The translations under genes and the position numbers were made by a program. Below are positions 33,252-40,772 of a stretch of DNA of 55,221 nt, piece after piece. The notes under the pieces were generated by a model. The model searched no databases and was not told the DNA's origin. It was given only the letters and a program-made list of their open reading frames with translations. Source of the stretch: DQWO01 sp964478545 (GTDB lineage: Bacteria; Desulfobacterota; Anaeroferrophillalia; Anaeroferrophillales; Anaeroferrophillaceae); assembly GCA_964478545.1 (NCBI GenBank), contig CAYZIS010000017.1:1-55221 (forward strand), given 5' to 3'. Every line of letters begins with the position of its first letter. The stretch's first letter is position 1.

Positions 33252-34406
33252 TTATGCGGGGTTGTGGACGGCCATTTTCCCAATGGCCTTGATGACGGTT
33301 TCCATTTCCCGGTCAGTGTTGAAATAGCCTGGTGCCAGGCGGACGGTTCCCTGGGGAAAAGTGCCAATGGTCTTATGGGCCAAGGGAGCGCAATGAAGGC
33401 CAACCCGGACCATGATTTTATGGTGCCGATCCAGGTTGAAGGCAATTTCCGCCGGGGTCAGTTTGTTCAGGGTGAAGGAGATGATCGGCAGGCGGTCATG
33501 ATCTGCAGCCGGGCCATAGAGCCTGAGGCCGGCTATGGCTGACAGGCCCTGCCAGAGCTTTCTCGCCAGTTCCCGCTCACGGTGATGGATTTCGCTTGCC
33601 GTTGTCTGGTTGATAAAGGTCAGCGCGGCGCCAAGGCCGGCCAGACCGATGGTATTCAGGGTGCCGCTTTCGTAATAATCTGGTAGAAATTCCGGTTGAT
33701 ATTCAGCTTCTGAACGGCTACCGGTTCCTCCCCGGATCAGGGGTGTCGGCATTATTCCTTCCTGCAGAACCATTCCTCCCGTTCCCTGTGGTCCCAGCAG
33801 GCTTTTGTGGCCGGTAAAACAGAAGACATCACAAGCCAATGTAGTGAGGTTGATGGGAATGGCGCCGGCGGTTTGAGCTCCATCAACAATGACCGTTATG
33901 CCTTCATCCTTCAAAAGGGAAATGACCCGGGCCAGCGGGAAGATGCTGCCGGTGACATTGGAGCCGTGGTTCAACACCGCCAGTTGGAATGAATGTTGCC
34001 GGAGACGGCGCTGTAGCTGATCAATGTCGGGTTCCCCGGCCGTAGACGCCGGGATAATCTCAAGGGTGATGCGGCCCTCCTGTTCCAGGTAGCGCAGGGG
34101 ACGAATAACTGAATTATGTTCCATGGCTGTGGTTAAAACCCGGTCTCCGGGCTGCACCAGGCCGAATATTGCCAGGTTCAGGGCTTCGGTAACGTTTTTG
34201 GTGAAAATTATCCGGCTGGAATCATTGACATGAAAGAGCCTGGCGGCCTGTTCGCGGGCCTGGAAGACCAGGCGGCCGGCGTCAGCGGCCAGCCGATGGC
34301 TGGAACGGCCGGGACTGGCACCAATGGTGGTGGCATAGTGGGCTATTGCCGCCAGCACTTCAGGGGGTTTGGGAAATGAGGTGGCGGCATTGTCCAGATA
34401 AATCAT
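33252..34406 (-). CDS. Cysteine desulfurase family aminotransferase (selenium-associated type)
   Basis: PLP-dependent class V aminotransferase of 384 residues that would release sulfur or selenium from cysteine or selenocysteine. The N-terminus is MIYLDNAATSFPKPPEV. The PLP Lys is in FTGHKSLLGPQGTGG, and the mobile catalytic Cys in RVGLHCAPLAHKTIG, a short loop as in the group-II-like enzymes of the EF2568 type. That subfamily is known to cluster with selenium genes. Its start overlaps the yedF stop by four bases and DUF3343 begins two bases after its own stop, so these three genes form one translationally coupled unit. It is unlikely to be the Fe-S cluster IscS because no iscU or suf genes are near. 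Confidence 0.85.
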   Translation of the reverse strand: MIYLDNAATSFPKPPEVLAAIAHYATTIGASPGRSSHRLAADAGRLVFQAREQAARLFHVNDSSRIIFTKNVTEALNLAIFGLVQPGDRVLTTAMEHNSVIRPLRYLEQEGRITLEIIPASTAGEPDIDQLQRRLRQHSFQLAVLNHGSNVTGSIFPLARVISLLKDEGITVIVDGAQTAGAIPINLTTLACDVFCFTGHKSLLGPQGTGGMVLQEGIMPTPLIRGGTGSRSEAEYQPEFLPDYYESGTLNTIGLAGLGAALTFINQTTASEIHHRERELARKLWQGLSAIAGLRLYGPAADHDRLPIISFTLNKLTPAEIAFNLDRHHKIMVRVGLHCAPLAHKTIGTFPQGTVRLAPGYFNTDREMETVIKAIGKMAVHNPA

Positions 34407-35026
34407 GGAACGACCACCCGGTCGGCTTCCAGCAACAGGGAAGCGATTTCAAACATGTTGGACATCTGACCCACTTCAAGTTTATCCTTCAGGTGGTAAA
34501 AATCCAGGCAGGTTCCGCAGGAAAAAATGCCGGTGCCTTCACGTTCGAGGGTCCTGATGGTTTCAATTTCTTCCGATCCGCTGGTGGTTAAATAAACGCC
34601 ACTGTTGACGAAAATCAATTGCCGCGGACGGATACTACATTCCAGCAGGGTTTTTAAAAAGGCTTTCATCAGGATTTTCCCCAGTTTCTCATCTCCTTTT
34701 CCCATGTACTGGTCGTTAATATAGACCAGCAGTTTACTGTACTCAGCTGATGTTGAAACTGGTGTAGTATCGGACTGCGTGCCGGGAATCTCACAGGTAA
34801 ACTCCTTAATAATCTCCAGCTGAATGGTGTTGGAATCATCGTCATTGCGCTTGACAATGCAGCCCTGGCTGCTGGCAAACCGGCTCACATTGACCGCTGA
34901 AGGCTCCGCATCCAAGAGAACGTTGATTATTCCTTTGTCCAGTTGATCAAGGGCTTTTTTGGTTTCTATGACCGGTTGGGGGCAGGCTTTCCCACGGACA
35001 TCCAGATTAATATGATGATTTTTCAT
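34403..35026 (-). CDS. yedF: YedF-like selenium metabolism protein (TusA-like plus DsrE-like)
   Basis: A 207-residue two-domain protein. Residues 1-75 form a TusA/SirA-like domain with LDVRGKACPQPVIETKKAL, in which the CPxP Cys would carry persulfide or selenide. After a linker, the C-terminal half is DsrE-like and has LLVYINDQYMGKGDEKLG, LIFVNSGVYLTTSGS and a second Cys motif, FSCGTCLDFYH. Members of this type co-occur with selenophosphate synthetase. It is the first gene of the unit with the desulfurase and DUF3343, and it points away from the selenocysteine tRNA 370 bases upstream. Biochemical function remains inferred. Confidence 0.87.
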   Translation of the reverse strand: MKNHHINLDVRGKACPQPVIETKKALDQLDKGIINVLLDAEPSAVNVSRFASSQGCIVKRNDDDSNTIQLEIIKEFTCEIPGTQSDTTPVSTSAEYSKLLVYINDQYMGKGDEKLGKILMKAFLKTLLECSIRPRQLIFVNSGVYLTTSGSEEIETIRTLEREGTGIFSCGTCLDFYHLKDKLEVGQMSNMFEIASLLLEADRVVVP

Positions 35027-35137
35027 AATGGAACCCTGTTCATTGTATTTTTATATCCGAGCGTTTGCTGCGATCCAAGCATGAAAGCCAAATTTAAGTT
35101 AAGATTATACGGCAAAAGCTATTAATGCAAATAGAAT

Positions 35138-35260
35138 ATGGCAATTCAACCGGGTATTGTTATCGGCATAGTCAATGATTCTGTTGGAGTAATGGAAATC
35201 AGCCTTGCCCTTTTGGCTCAGACAGGCCAATTTCTGGACTCCATTCGCCGGAAAAAATAA
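35138..35260 (+). CDS. Possible 40-residue small ORF
   Basis: An ATG at 35138 opens 40 codons ending in TAA at 35258-35260. The product has a hydrophobic first half (GIVIGIVNDSVGVMEISLALL) and a basic tail (DSIRRKK). It may instead be the C-terminal remnant of a longer gene. I do not recognise it, and no Shine-Dalgarno sequence is clear. It lies between yedF and the A' fragment. Confidence 0.2.
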   Translation: MAIQPGIVIGIVNDSVGVMEISLALLAQTGQFLDSIRRKK

Positions 35261-35267
35261 TGGGCTA

Positions 35268-35334
35268 CTCTCACGATGTCGCGCCTGGAGTAAGTTCAGT
35301 TGACAAAATATAAGTCCTTATATCGGAATTCCAG
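35268..35334 (-). repeat. Fragment of the A' element
   Basis: CTCTCACGATGTCGCGCC is followed by a divergent stretch and the intact terminus CTTATATCGGAATTCCAG (35317-35334). This is about the first 70 bases of the A' element in reverse orientation. The rest is deleted. It ends 64 bases before the selenocysteine tRNA. Confidence 0.65.
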
Positions 35335-35398
35335 TATAGCCCTGATTTTATTGACTTGTGGCGGAAATACTGTTATATGGCTGCATATGTCAGACTGA

Positions 35399-35496
35399 GG
35401 AAGTGTCTCCGTCACTGGTGGGCGGCCTGGACTTCAAATCCAGTGTTTCTGGCTAGTACCCAGAAGGGTGGGTTCGATTCCCATACACTTCCGCCA
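35399..35496 (+). tRNA. selC: tRNA-Sec (anticodon UCA)
   Basis: Selenocysteine tRNA that reads UGA. The 8-bp acceptor stem is GGAAGTGT (35399-35406) with ACACTTCC (35485-35492), followed by discriminator G and an encoded CCA. The anticodon arm CTGGA-CTTCAAA-TCCAG places UCA at 35434-35436. A long variable arm (TTTCTGG...CCAGAA) and the T loop TTCGATT are present. The 98-nt length and extended acceptor stem are specific for tRNA-Sec. It implies SelA, SelB and SelD elsewhere in the genome and at least one selenoprotein. It lies beside the yedF/desulfurase/DUF3343 unit. Confidence 0.96.
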
Positions 35497-35546
35497 ATTT
35501 TCTGTCCAGCCGGTATGTGGCTTATTTGCTGATAGGAGTAGTGCTC

Positions 35547-35765
35547 ATGTTTGGTATTGGTATGCCTGAGTTAATTATTATCCTGGTTATTATCCTGATA
35601 ATTTTCGGGACTGGAAAGCTGCCGGAAATTGGCGGCGCCCTGGGGAAAGGGATCCGTAATTTTAAAAAGGCATCAAATGAAAAGCCGGAAGAAATTGATG
35701 TTACTCCGGAACCTGATGAGAGTGGACCCGAAGCTCAAAAAAAATCTGATTCTTCCAACGGGTAG
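35547..35765 (+). CDS. tatA: Twin-arginine translocase subunit TatA/E
   Basis: A 72-residue inner-membrane protein that forms the size-fitting channel of the Tat system for folded, cofactor-containing proteins. One membrane helix (PELIIILVIILIIFGTGKLP) is followed by the conserved amphipathic helix (LGKGIRNFKKASNE) and an acidic, Pro-rich tail. I chose the ATG at 35547 with AGGAG upstream. tatB and tatC are not adjacent. It begins 50 bases after the selenocysteine tRNA, which is notable because Tat exports many selenium or molybdenum enzymes, though the link is only positional. folK follows after three bases. Confidence 0.92.
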   Translation: MFGIGMPELIIILVIILIIFGTGKLPEIGGALGKGIRNFKKASNEKPEEIDVTPEPDESGPEAQKKSDSSNG

Positions 35766-35768
35766 TGA

Positions 35769-36323
35769 TTGTTGTCGGTGTACCTTGGTTTCGGAGCCAA
35801 TCTCAATGATCGTTACGGGCAGATAAAAAAGGCCTTGGTGCTGATTAACGCCCTTCCGGAAACAAAAATTACCAAGCTGTCATCTCTTTATGAAACTGCC
35901 CCGGTAGGCTATACGGAGCAGGGAAGTTTTTTCAATGGTGCCTGTGAGCTTGAAACAACCCTGCCCCCGTTGGAGCTGCTGAAGGATTTGCTCACTATTG
36001 AAGATTCTCTAGGTCGGGTCAGGACTGTTCGCTGGGGTCCCAGGACCATTGATCTTGACATTCTCTTCTATAATAATCTTATCCTGCATCAACATAATCT
36101 GATTATTCCCCATCCGGCCATTGCCGAGAGGGGTTTTGTCCTTTATCCCCTTGCTGAGATTGCGCCGCATTTTATCCATCCGGAAAAAGGATGTGATATT
36201 GCCATGTTGCTGGAAAAATACCAGGAAAATGGTGGTGAGAAGGAATATCCGGTTGCCGATATTGAACACGACGCAAAAAGTATACCGGACAGTACTGATC
36301 CGGAAATAAAAAATTGTGGATGA
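35769..36323 (+). CDS. folK: HPPK (folate biosynthesis) with repeat-derived C-terminus
   Basis: Transfers pyrophosphate from ATP to 6-hydroxymethyl-dihydropterin. YLGFGANLNDRYGQIKKAL, SSLYETAPVGYTEQGSFFNG, GPRTIDLDILFYNN and IPHPAIAERGFVLYPLAEI are the expected motifs. The start is a TTG at 35769 or 35772; no ATG fits, and coupling to tatA is likely. The natural fold ends near residue 160 (CDIAMLLEKYQ). The last 25 residues (from about 36249) are read from a family A repeat fragment and include DIEHDAKSIPDS, the same peptide encoded in other copies. The enzyme is probably active because the active site is upstream. It ends 76 bases before the transaldolase-like gene. Confidence 0.9.
   Translation: MLSVYLGFGANLNDRYGQIKKALVLINALPETKITKLSSLYETAPVGYTEQGSFFNGACELETTLPPLELLKDLLTIEDSLGRVRTVRWGPRTIDLDILFYNNLILHQHNLIIPHPAIAERGFVLYPLAEIAPHFIHPEKGCDIAMLLEKYQENGGEKEYPVADIEHDAKSIPDSTDPEIKNCG
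36249..36297 (-). repeat. Family A element fragment inside folK
   Basis: CCGGTTGCCGATATTGAACA to the terminus CCGGACAGTACTG matches the left end of family A in reverse orientation. Only about 49 bases remain, and no matching duplication is seen. It supplies 16 codons of folK and lies just before its stop. Confidence 0.85.
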
Positions 36324-36398
36324 GCTCTTGGCGATCAGGTTACAACTGGTGGCATAAAAACTAACACTTAAAGAAAAATGGTATTCAGGAGGAAAGTG

Positions 36399-37049
36399 AT
36401 GGAATTTTTTATTGATACGGCAAACCTTGAGGAAATCAGACAGGCCAGTGAGTATGGATTGGTTGATGGAGTGACCACCAATCCCAGCCTGGTGGCCAAA
36501 GAAGGTGGCGATTTCATTAAAATGATTAAGGATATAAGCAGTCTGGTTTCCGGTCCCATAAGTGCGGAAGTCATATCTCTTGAAGCCGAAGGGATGATTG
36601 AAGAAGCCGTAAAACTGGCCGGCCTGGGCGACAATATTGTCGTTAAAATACCAATGACTGTAGAGGGGTTAAAGGCGGTGAAGGTTCTTGCCGACAAGGG
36701 AATAAAGACCAATGTGACCTTGATTTTTTCACCTTTGCAGGCCCTGCTGGCGGCTAAAGCCGGAGCCTCATATGTCAGCCCATTTGTTGGACGGTTGGAT
36801 GATATTGCCACCGATGGAATGGATCTGGTTCAAAGAATTGCCCTGATATTTGATAATTACGGCTACCAAACCAAAATTATTGTTGCCAGTATTCGCCATC
36901 CGCAGCATGTCCTGGCAGCAGCGGAAATAGGGGCTGATGTGGCAACCATTCCGTTTAAAGTTATGATGCAGCTGGCTAAACACCCACTTACTGATATCGG
37001 CATTGAGCGATTTATGGCTGATTGGAAGCAGTCAGAAAAATCCAAGTGA
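36399..37049 (+). CDS. Transaldolase-like/fructose-6-phosphate aldolase family protein
   Basis: A 216-residue TIM-barrel protein of the small transaldolase (TalC/MipB/FSA) class. EFFIDTANLEEIRQASEYGLVDG, GVTTNPSLVAKEG, NIVVKIPMTVEGLKA (Schiff-base Lys) and TLIFSPLQALLAAKAGA are the expected motifs. It links pentose-phosphate and triose-phosphate carbon or acts as a fructose-6-phosphate aldolase; sequence alone does not decide. The ATG at 36399 follows a near-perfect AGGAGGAAAG. A 7-residue upstream extension is possible but lacks a better site. It overlaps the region upstream of the next gene and could be cotranscribed with it. Confidence 0.88.
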   Translation: MEFFIDTANLEEIRQASEYGLVDGVTTNPSLVAKEGGDFIKMIKDISSLVSGPISAEVISLEAEGMIEEAVKLAGLGDNIVVKIPMTVEGLKAVKVLADKGIKTNVTLIFSPLQALLAAKAGASYVSPFVGRLDDIATDGMDLVQRIALIFDNYGYQTKIIVASIRHPQHVLAAAEIGADVATIPFKVMMQLAKHPLTDIGIERFMADWKQSEKSK

Positions 37050-37087
37050 TTGGGATGGATTTTTTTCATAGGATGAGGGTGAAAATA

Positions 37088-37801
37088 ATGCAGCATCTAC
37101 TGGTAATCTTGATGTGTGGCTGCCTGTGCTTCTGCGTATCCTGTAAGATGCCTTTGGATGAACGTCCTGAGGTACAAAACTTGCAAAATAAAGTTTCCAC
37201 CCTGGAACAGCAGTTACAGGATCACGGGGTGAAGCAGAAGAAGCTGGAAACCCAATTGCAGGATTTGCAGTTGAAAGTTGATGGTATTCGTGATCTGGCG
37301 TTAAAGAACAGTCAGCATCTGGTTCTCTCAGCTGCCGAATCAGTTGAAAAAAAGCGGAAAGTAACGTCCTCTGCTGTAACTCCGGCCAAAAAAAAAGCGG
37401 CCGGACGGAAGTCAAATACATCTCCTGCAGATAAGGTAATGATGACCTATCAGCAGGCTTTTAGGTATTATAAAAATGGCAACTTTGAAAAATCCATTGA
37501 TTTGTTCCATGCTTTTATCCGGGCTTACCCGAAACATGAGATGGTTAGTAATGCCCGCTACTGGCTGGGAGAGGACTACTATTCACTGTCGGAATTTGCC
37601 CAGGCCATTACTGAATTCAAACGCGTTCTGGCTGATTATCCCAAAAGTGAGAAAGTACCTGGCAGTCTGCTGAAAGTCGGCATGTCATATCAGGCCATTG
37701 GTTTTGATGGGAAAGCTAAGGAATTTTATCAAAAGTTGGCTGAACAGTTCCCAGACAGTAATAGTGCGGCAATTGCCAAGGATAAAATTAAAGGATTATA
37801 G
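37088..37801 (+). CDS. Tol-Pal-associated CpoB/YbgF-like lipoprotein
   Basis: Envelope protein of about 237 residues. The N-terminus LLVILMCGCLCFCVSC looks like a lipoprotein signal, with lipobox VSC and the mature Cys followed by KMPLDERP. A coiled coil (residues 20-75, VQNLQNKVSTLEQQLQD) is followed by a Lys-rich linker and three TPR-like repeats: TYQQAFRYYKNGNFEKSID, ARYWLGEDYYSLSEFAQAI and SLLKVGMSYQAIGFDGKA. This order matches CpoB, which links peptidoglycan synthesis and outer-membrane constriction. I chose the ATG at 37088 with GAGGG upstream; ATGs at 37073 and 37055 are alternatives. Tol genes are not in view. Confidence 0.82.
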   Translation: MQHLLVILMCGCLCFCVSCKMPLDERPEVQNLQNKVSTLEQQLQDHGVKQKKLETQLQDLQLKVDGIRDLALKNSQHLVLSAAESVEKKRKVTSSAVTPAKKKAAGRKSNTSPADKVMMTYQQAFRYYKNGNFEKSIDLFHAFIRAYPKHEMVSNARYWLGEDYYSLSEFAQAITEFKRVLADYPKSEKVPGSLLKVGMSYQAIGFDGKAKEFYQKLAEQFPDSNSAAIAKDKIKGL

Positions 37802-37888
37802 ATTGATATGTTGTTGTGGTAAAAAAAATTGCTGGTGAAAATGTTGATTATTCTCAAATCTTGCCACGGTAAATTGGGAGAAAACTGC

Positions 37889-37917
37889 TTGACATCCCTG
37901 AAGGAATAACTTATAAA
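37889..37917 (+). promoter_or_regulatory. Strong sigma-70 promoter for rplU-rpmA
   Basis: TTGACA at 37889-37894, a 17-base spacer and TATAAA at 37912-37917. The start would be about 60 bases before rplU. This is close to consensus, as expected for ribosomal protein genes. Confidence 0.8.
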
Positions 37918-37981
37918 CGACATCCTCTTGTTGACTTGGATTTAATAGTATATCACTGATTGTATAAGGAGAGCGACTTTC

Positions 37982-38293
37982 ATGTATGCCGTGGTTAAAA
38001 CTGGCGGAAAGCAATATCGGGTAACTCCCGGACAGGTTGTCCAGGTGGAAAAACTCGATGGCAATGCCGGCGATGCAGTGGAATTTTTTGAGGTTCTTGC
38101 CATCGTCAAGGAAGGTGAACTTGTGGTTGGTAATCCTTGTATTGAGAATGCCAAGGTTGCCGGTGAAATAGTGACGCAAAAACGCCATAAGAAAATTTTG
38201 GTGTTTAAATCAAAACGACGTAAAGGTTACAGGAAGATGCGTGGTCATCGACAGTTTGTAACTGATGTGAAAATCGGAGAGATTACGGCGTAG
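37982..38293 (+). CDS. rplU: 50S ribosomal protein L21
   Basis: Ribosomal protein L21 of 103 residues. MYAVVKTGGKQYRVTPGQVV is the canonical start, and the C-terminal KRRKGYRKMRGHRQ is the RNA-binding loop. It binds 23S rRNA domain II with L20. A consensus promoter lies 65-93 bases upstream and AAGGAGAG precedes the ATG. rpmA follows after 94 bases, with obgE beyond, the common bacterial order rplU-rpmA-obgE. Confidence 0.97.
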   Translation: MYAVVKTGGKQYRVTPGQVVQVEKLDGNAGDAVEFFEVLAIVKEGELVVGNPCIENAKVAGEIVTQKRHKKILVFKSKRRKGYRKMRGHRQFVTDVKIGEITA

Positions 38294-38386
38294 AAGTGCT
38301 CACTTGGCAGCTGTTCAGCTATCAGTAGTTGCCAGTTGAAAGCTGAATCGCAAGATCTCTTTTTTGAGAGATAGAGGAGAGAAAAA

Positions 38387-38653
38387 ATGGCTCATAAAAA
38401 AGGTGGTGGCAGCACCAGTAATGGTCGTGACAGCGTCAGTAAACGATTGGGTGTCAAACGCTTTTCCGGACAGGAAGTTCCGGCAGGCTGTATCCTGGTG
38501 CGCCAGCGCGGTACCAGGATTCATGCGGGTAATAATGTTGGCCGTGGCGGGGATGATACTTTGTTTGCCCTGACTGATGGGGTGGTCAAATATGAGCGTC
38601 TGGATAAAAAGAGGAAGAAGGTCAGTGTGTATCCAGCGGCGGTTCCAGCGTAG
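38387..38653 (+). CDS. rpmA: 50S ribosomal protein L27
   Basis: Ribosomal protein L27 of 88 residues, whose N-terminus reaches the peptidyl-transferase centre. MAHKKGGGSTSNGRDSVSKR, RLGVKRFSGQEVPAG and GNNVGRGGDDTLFAL are diagnostic. The protein starts directly with AHKKGGGS, so there is no cleavable extension of the Firmicutes type. GGAG lies before the ATG. A terminator-like hairpin follows 34 bases after the stop, before obgE. Confidence 0.97.
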   Translation: MAHKKGGGSTSNGRDSVSKRLGVKRFSGQEVPAGCILVRQRGTRIHAGNNVGRGGDDTLFALTDGVVKYERLDKKRKKVSVYPAAVPA

Positions 38654-38686
38654 ATTCGTTGCTTTAGTGCAGGAGCATAAACAAGG

Positions 38687-38716
38687 TGAGCCCTTTTATG
38701 GGGCTCATTTTTTTTT
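38687..38716 (+). terminator. Rho-independent terminator between rpmA and obgE
   Basis: TGAGCCC (38687-38693) pairs with GGGCTCA (38701-38707), followed by nine T. It ends 11 bases before the obgE start. It probably acts as a partial terminator so that ribosomal protein mRNA exceeds obgE mRNA. Confidence 0.88.
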
Positions 38717-38727
38717 GGGGTAACATT

Positions 38728-39756
38728 ATGAGATTTATCGACGAGGCAACGATTGAAGTTCATGCCGGTGATGGCGGCAACGGTTGTGTCAGCTTCCGGC
38801 GGGAGAAATTTGTGCCAAAAGGCGGCCCCGATGGTGGCAATGGTGGTAAGGGTGGAGATGTTTTGCTGGTCGGTGACTCACAGAAAAACACCCTGCTTGA
38901 TCTGCTCCATCAGCGGACTTTTCGAGTGAAAAAAGGTGGCAATGGTGCCGGAAAACGCAAAGATGGTGCTGCCTCTCCAACCCTGGAAATTGCCGTTCCT
39001 CTGGGAACGGAAGTTTGGGAGTTGACCGATGATGAACGGTTGTTTGTCGGCGAAGTCCTGACGGATGGGCAGGAATTGCTGTTGGTGGCCGGTGGGCGGG
39101 GGGGGAAAGGTAATGCCCATTTTGCTTCTTCCACCATGCGTGTTCCTCGTTTTGCCCAGCCGGGCGAGGCGGGGGGGATAAAAAAACTGCGTTTGGTTTT
39201 GAAGGTTATTGCCCAGGTTGGCTTGGTGGGGTTGCCCAATGCCGGGAAGTCTACACTTATTTCGGTCCTTTCGGCAGCCAAGCCAAAAGTTGCCGGTTAT
39301 CCTTTTACCACCCTGAACCCCAATCTGGGAATTATGGCCGGCAGAGATTATGCGCGTCTGATCATTGCTGATATTCCCGGGTTAATTGAGAATGCCCATC
39401 AGGGTAGTGGTCTGGGGATCAGATTCCTTAAGCATGTGGAACGAACAGAGGTTATCGTCCTGCTTGTTTCGGTGAAAAATCGTGATGATGAAACATTGCT
39501 GTTCCATGATTATCAGACAGTGATGGGGGAGTTGAATGCCTATAATCCCCAGTTAATAAAGCGGGTTAAACTGGTTCTCCTGTCGCAGACAGACACCCTC
39601 CCGGCTGAGCGGGTTAAGGAATTGTTGACAGTTCTATCTCCAGAAATAGCAGAACCGGGGGAGCGGCTGCTGATGGCTGTATCCTCGACTTCAGGGGCAG
39701 GCATTGAGGATTTGAAAGGGACTTTGGAGAATTTGGTCAACAGTGCTACATCATGA
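38728..39756 (+). CDS. obgE: GTPase Obg
   Basis: Essential ribosome-associated GTPase that binds the 50S subunit. The N-terminal Obg fold has six glycine-rich strands (IEVHAGDGGNGCVSFRREK, GGPDGGNGGKGGDVL and VAGGRGGKGNAHFASS). The G domain has GLPNAGKSTLISVLSAA, the switch-II DIPGLIENAHQGSGLG and the NKxD equivalent LLSQTDTL, where the usual Asn-Lys is replaced by Ser-Gln. There is no long C-terminal OCT domain. Length is 342 residues. I chose the ATG at 38728 (GGGG before it) over 38686, which lies in the terminator stem. Confidence 0.95.
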   Translation: MRFIDEATIEVHAGDGGNGCVSFRREKFVPKGGPDGGNGGKGGDVLLVGDSQKNTLLDLLHQRTFRVKKGGNGAGKRKDGAASPTLEIAVPLGTEVWELTDDERLFVGEVLTDGQELLLVAGGRGGKGNAHFASSTMRVPRFAQPGEAGGIKKLRLVLKVIAQVGLVGLPNAGKSTLISVLSAAKPKVAGYPFTTLNPNLGIMAGRDYARLIIADIPGLIENAHQGSGLGIRFLKHVERTEVIVLLVSVKNRDDETLLFHDYQTVMGELNAYNPQLIKRVKLVLLSQTDTLPAERVKELLTVLSPEIAEPGERLLMAVSSTSGAGIEDLKGTLENLVNSATS

Positions 39757-39779
39757 TTGGTTGGACATCTAAAGAGCAT

Positions 39780-40772
39780 TCAATTTTTATATTTAACCGC
39801 GATCTCCTGGTGCGACTTCACCAGCATCTGCTCCAGTTCATGCTTAACCTTGGCGGTAAAAAGCGCATTTTTGATTCTGGTTTCAACTTCGGGTGCCAGT
39901 GATTCCCGGGTTTGGCCGGCTTGCGGATCATTGCGTTTGAGAACCATGATTAAATGGTTGCCAAATCTGGTATGAATAATGTTGCTCATTTGGTTGACTG
40001 GCAGTTTTCCAAAGGCAATGGCTTCAATCTTCGGCAGTAACTGTCCTTTTTTGAAATTTCCCAGTTTTCCTCCGCTGTTGGCTGCCGGTCCGGTGGAAAA
40101 TTCCCGGGCCAGAGAGGCAAAAGATTCTCCTTTTGCCAGTCGTTTTCTTATCTTTGCAACCGTCTGCTTCATTTTATCTTTTTCAGCCTCAGTTTTGGCT
40201 TCAGGAAGCAGAATCTGGGCAAGAACGATTTGCGCGTCATTTTCTGGTAATAAACTATTTTCCCTGGCATAGCTCAGTATCTCTGCATCGGACAAGATAA
40301 TGTGTGGTTTGATTTCCTGGTTGATAAGCTTGGTGCGCAGGAGATCTCTGGTAAGTTTGATCCGGTAACTTTCTAAAGACATTCCCTGATGTTCCAATGC
40401 TTTTTTAAGTTCCTCATCGTTCATTTTATTTTGTTCCATGACCCGTTTAATCGTCAGATCAATTTCTTTCTCCGTGACCTCGATTCCTTTTTTCTTGGCC
40501 AGGTGTGCTAAAAGCAGGTCATCAACCAGTTTGTTCAGCTGTTTTTGTTTTGCTTTATTTTGGGCTTCCTGCGAAAGCTGGGAAAATTGCTGTTGTCCAT
40601 ATTCCAGATGAACCGCTTGTAGTAAATCTCTGGTAGTGATGATCTGGCTGCCAACAACAGCCAACAGTTGGTTGACCACCTGGGCTCTGGATGTCTGAAT
40701 ATGAGTGCTGATGGTGAGGAAAACTAAAATGAGTATAATCTTTAAGTAAAAATATACTGATTTATTTTTCAT
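39780..40772 (-). CDS. SurA-like periplasmic peptidyl-prolyl isomerase
   Basis: Periplasmic chaperone/isomerase of 330 residues for outer-membrane protein folding. A signal segment (IILILVFLTISTHIQTSRA) precedes a SurA N-terminal domain (VNQLLAVVGSQIITTRDLLQA, KQLNKLVDDLLLAHLAKKKG). One parvulin domain follows: AQILLPEAKTEAEK, GESFASLAREFSTGP, GGKLGNFKKGQLLPKIEA and GNHLIMVLKR. Only one parvulin domain is present, whereas E. coli SurA has two. The start overlaps the end of the upstream isomerase by 11 bases. It is the last of three parvulin genes in this minus-strand block. Confidence 0.86.
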   Translation of the reverse strand: MKNKSVYFYLKIILILVFLTISTHIQTSRAQVVNQLLAVVGSQIITTRDLLQAVHLEYGQQQFSQLSQEAQNKAKQKQLNKLVDDLLLAHLAKKKGIEVTEKEIDLTIKRVMEQNKMNDEELKKALEHQGMSLESYRIKLTRDLLRTKLINQEIKPHIILSDAEILSYARENSLLPENDAQIVLAQILLPEAKTEAEKDKMKQTVAKIRKRLAKGESFASLAREFSTGPAANSGGKLGNFKKGQLLPKIEAIAFGKLPVNQMSNIIHTRFGNHLIMVLKRNDPQAGQTRESLAPEVETRIKNALFTAKVKHELEQMLVKSHQEIAVKYKN

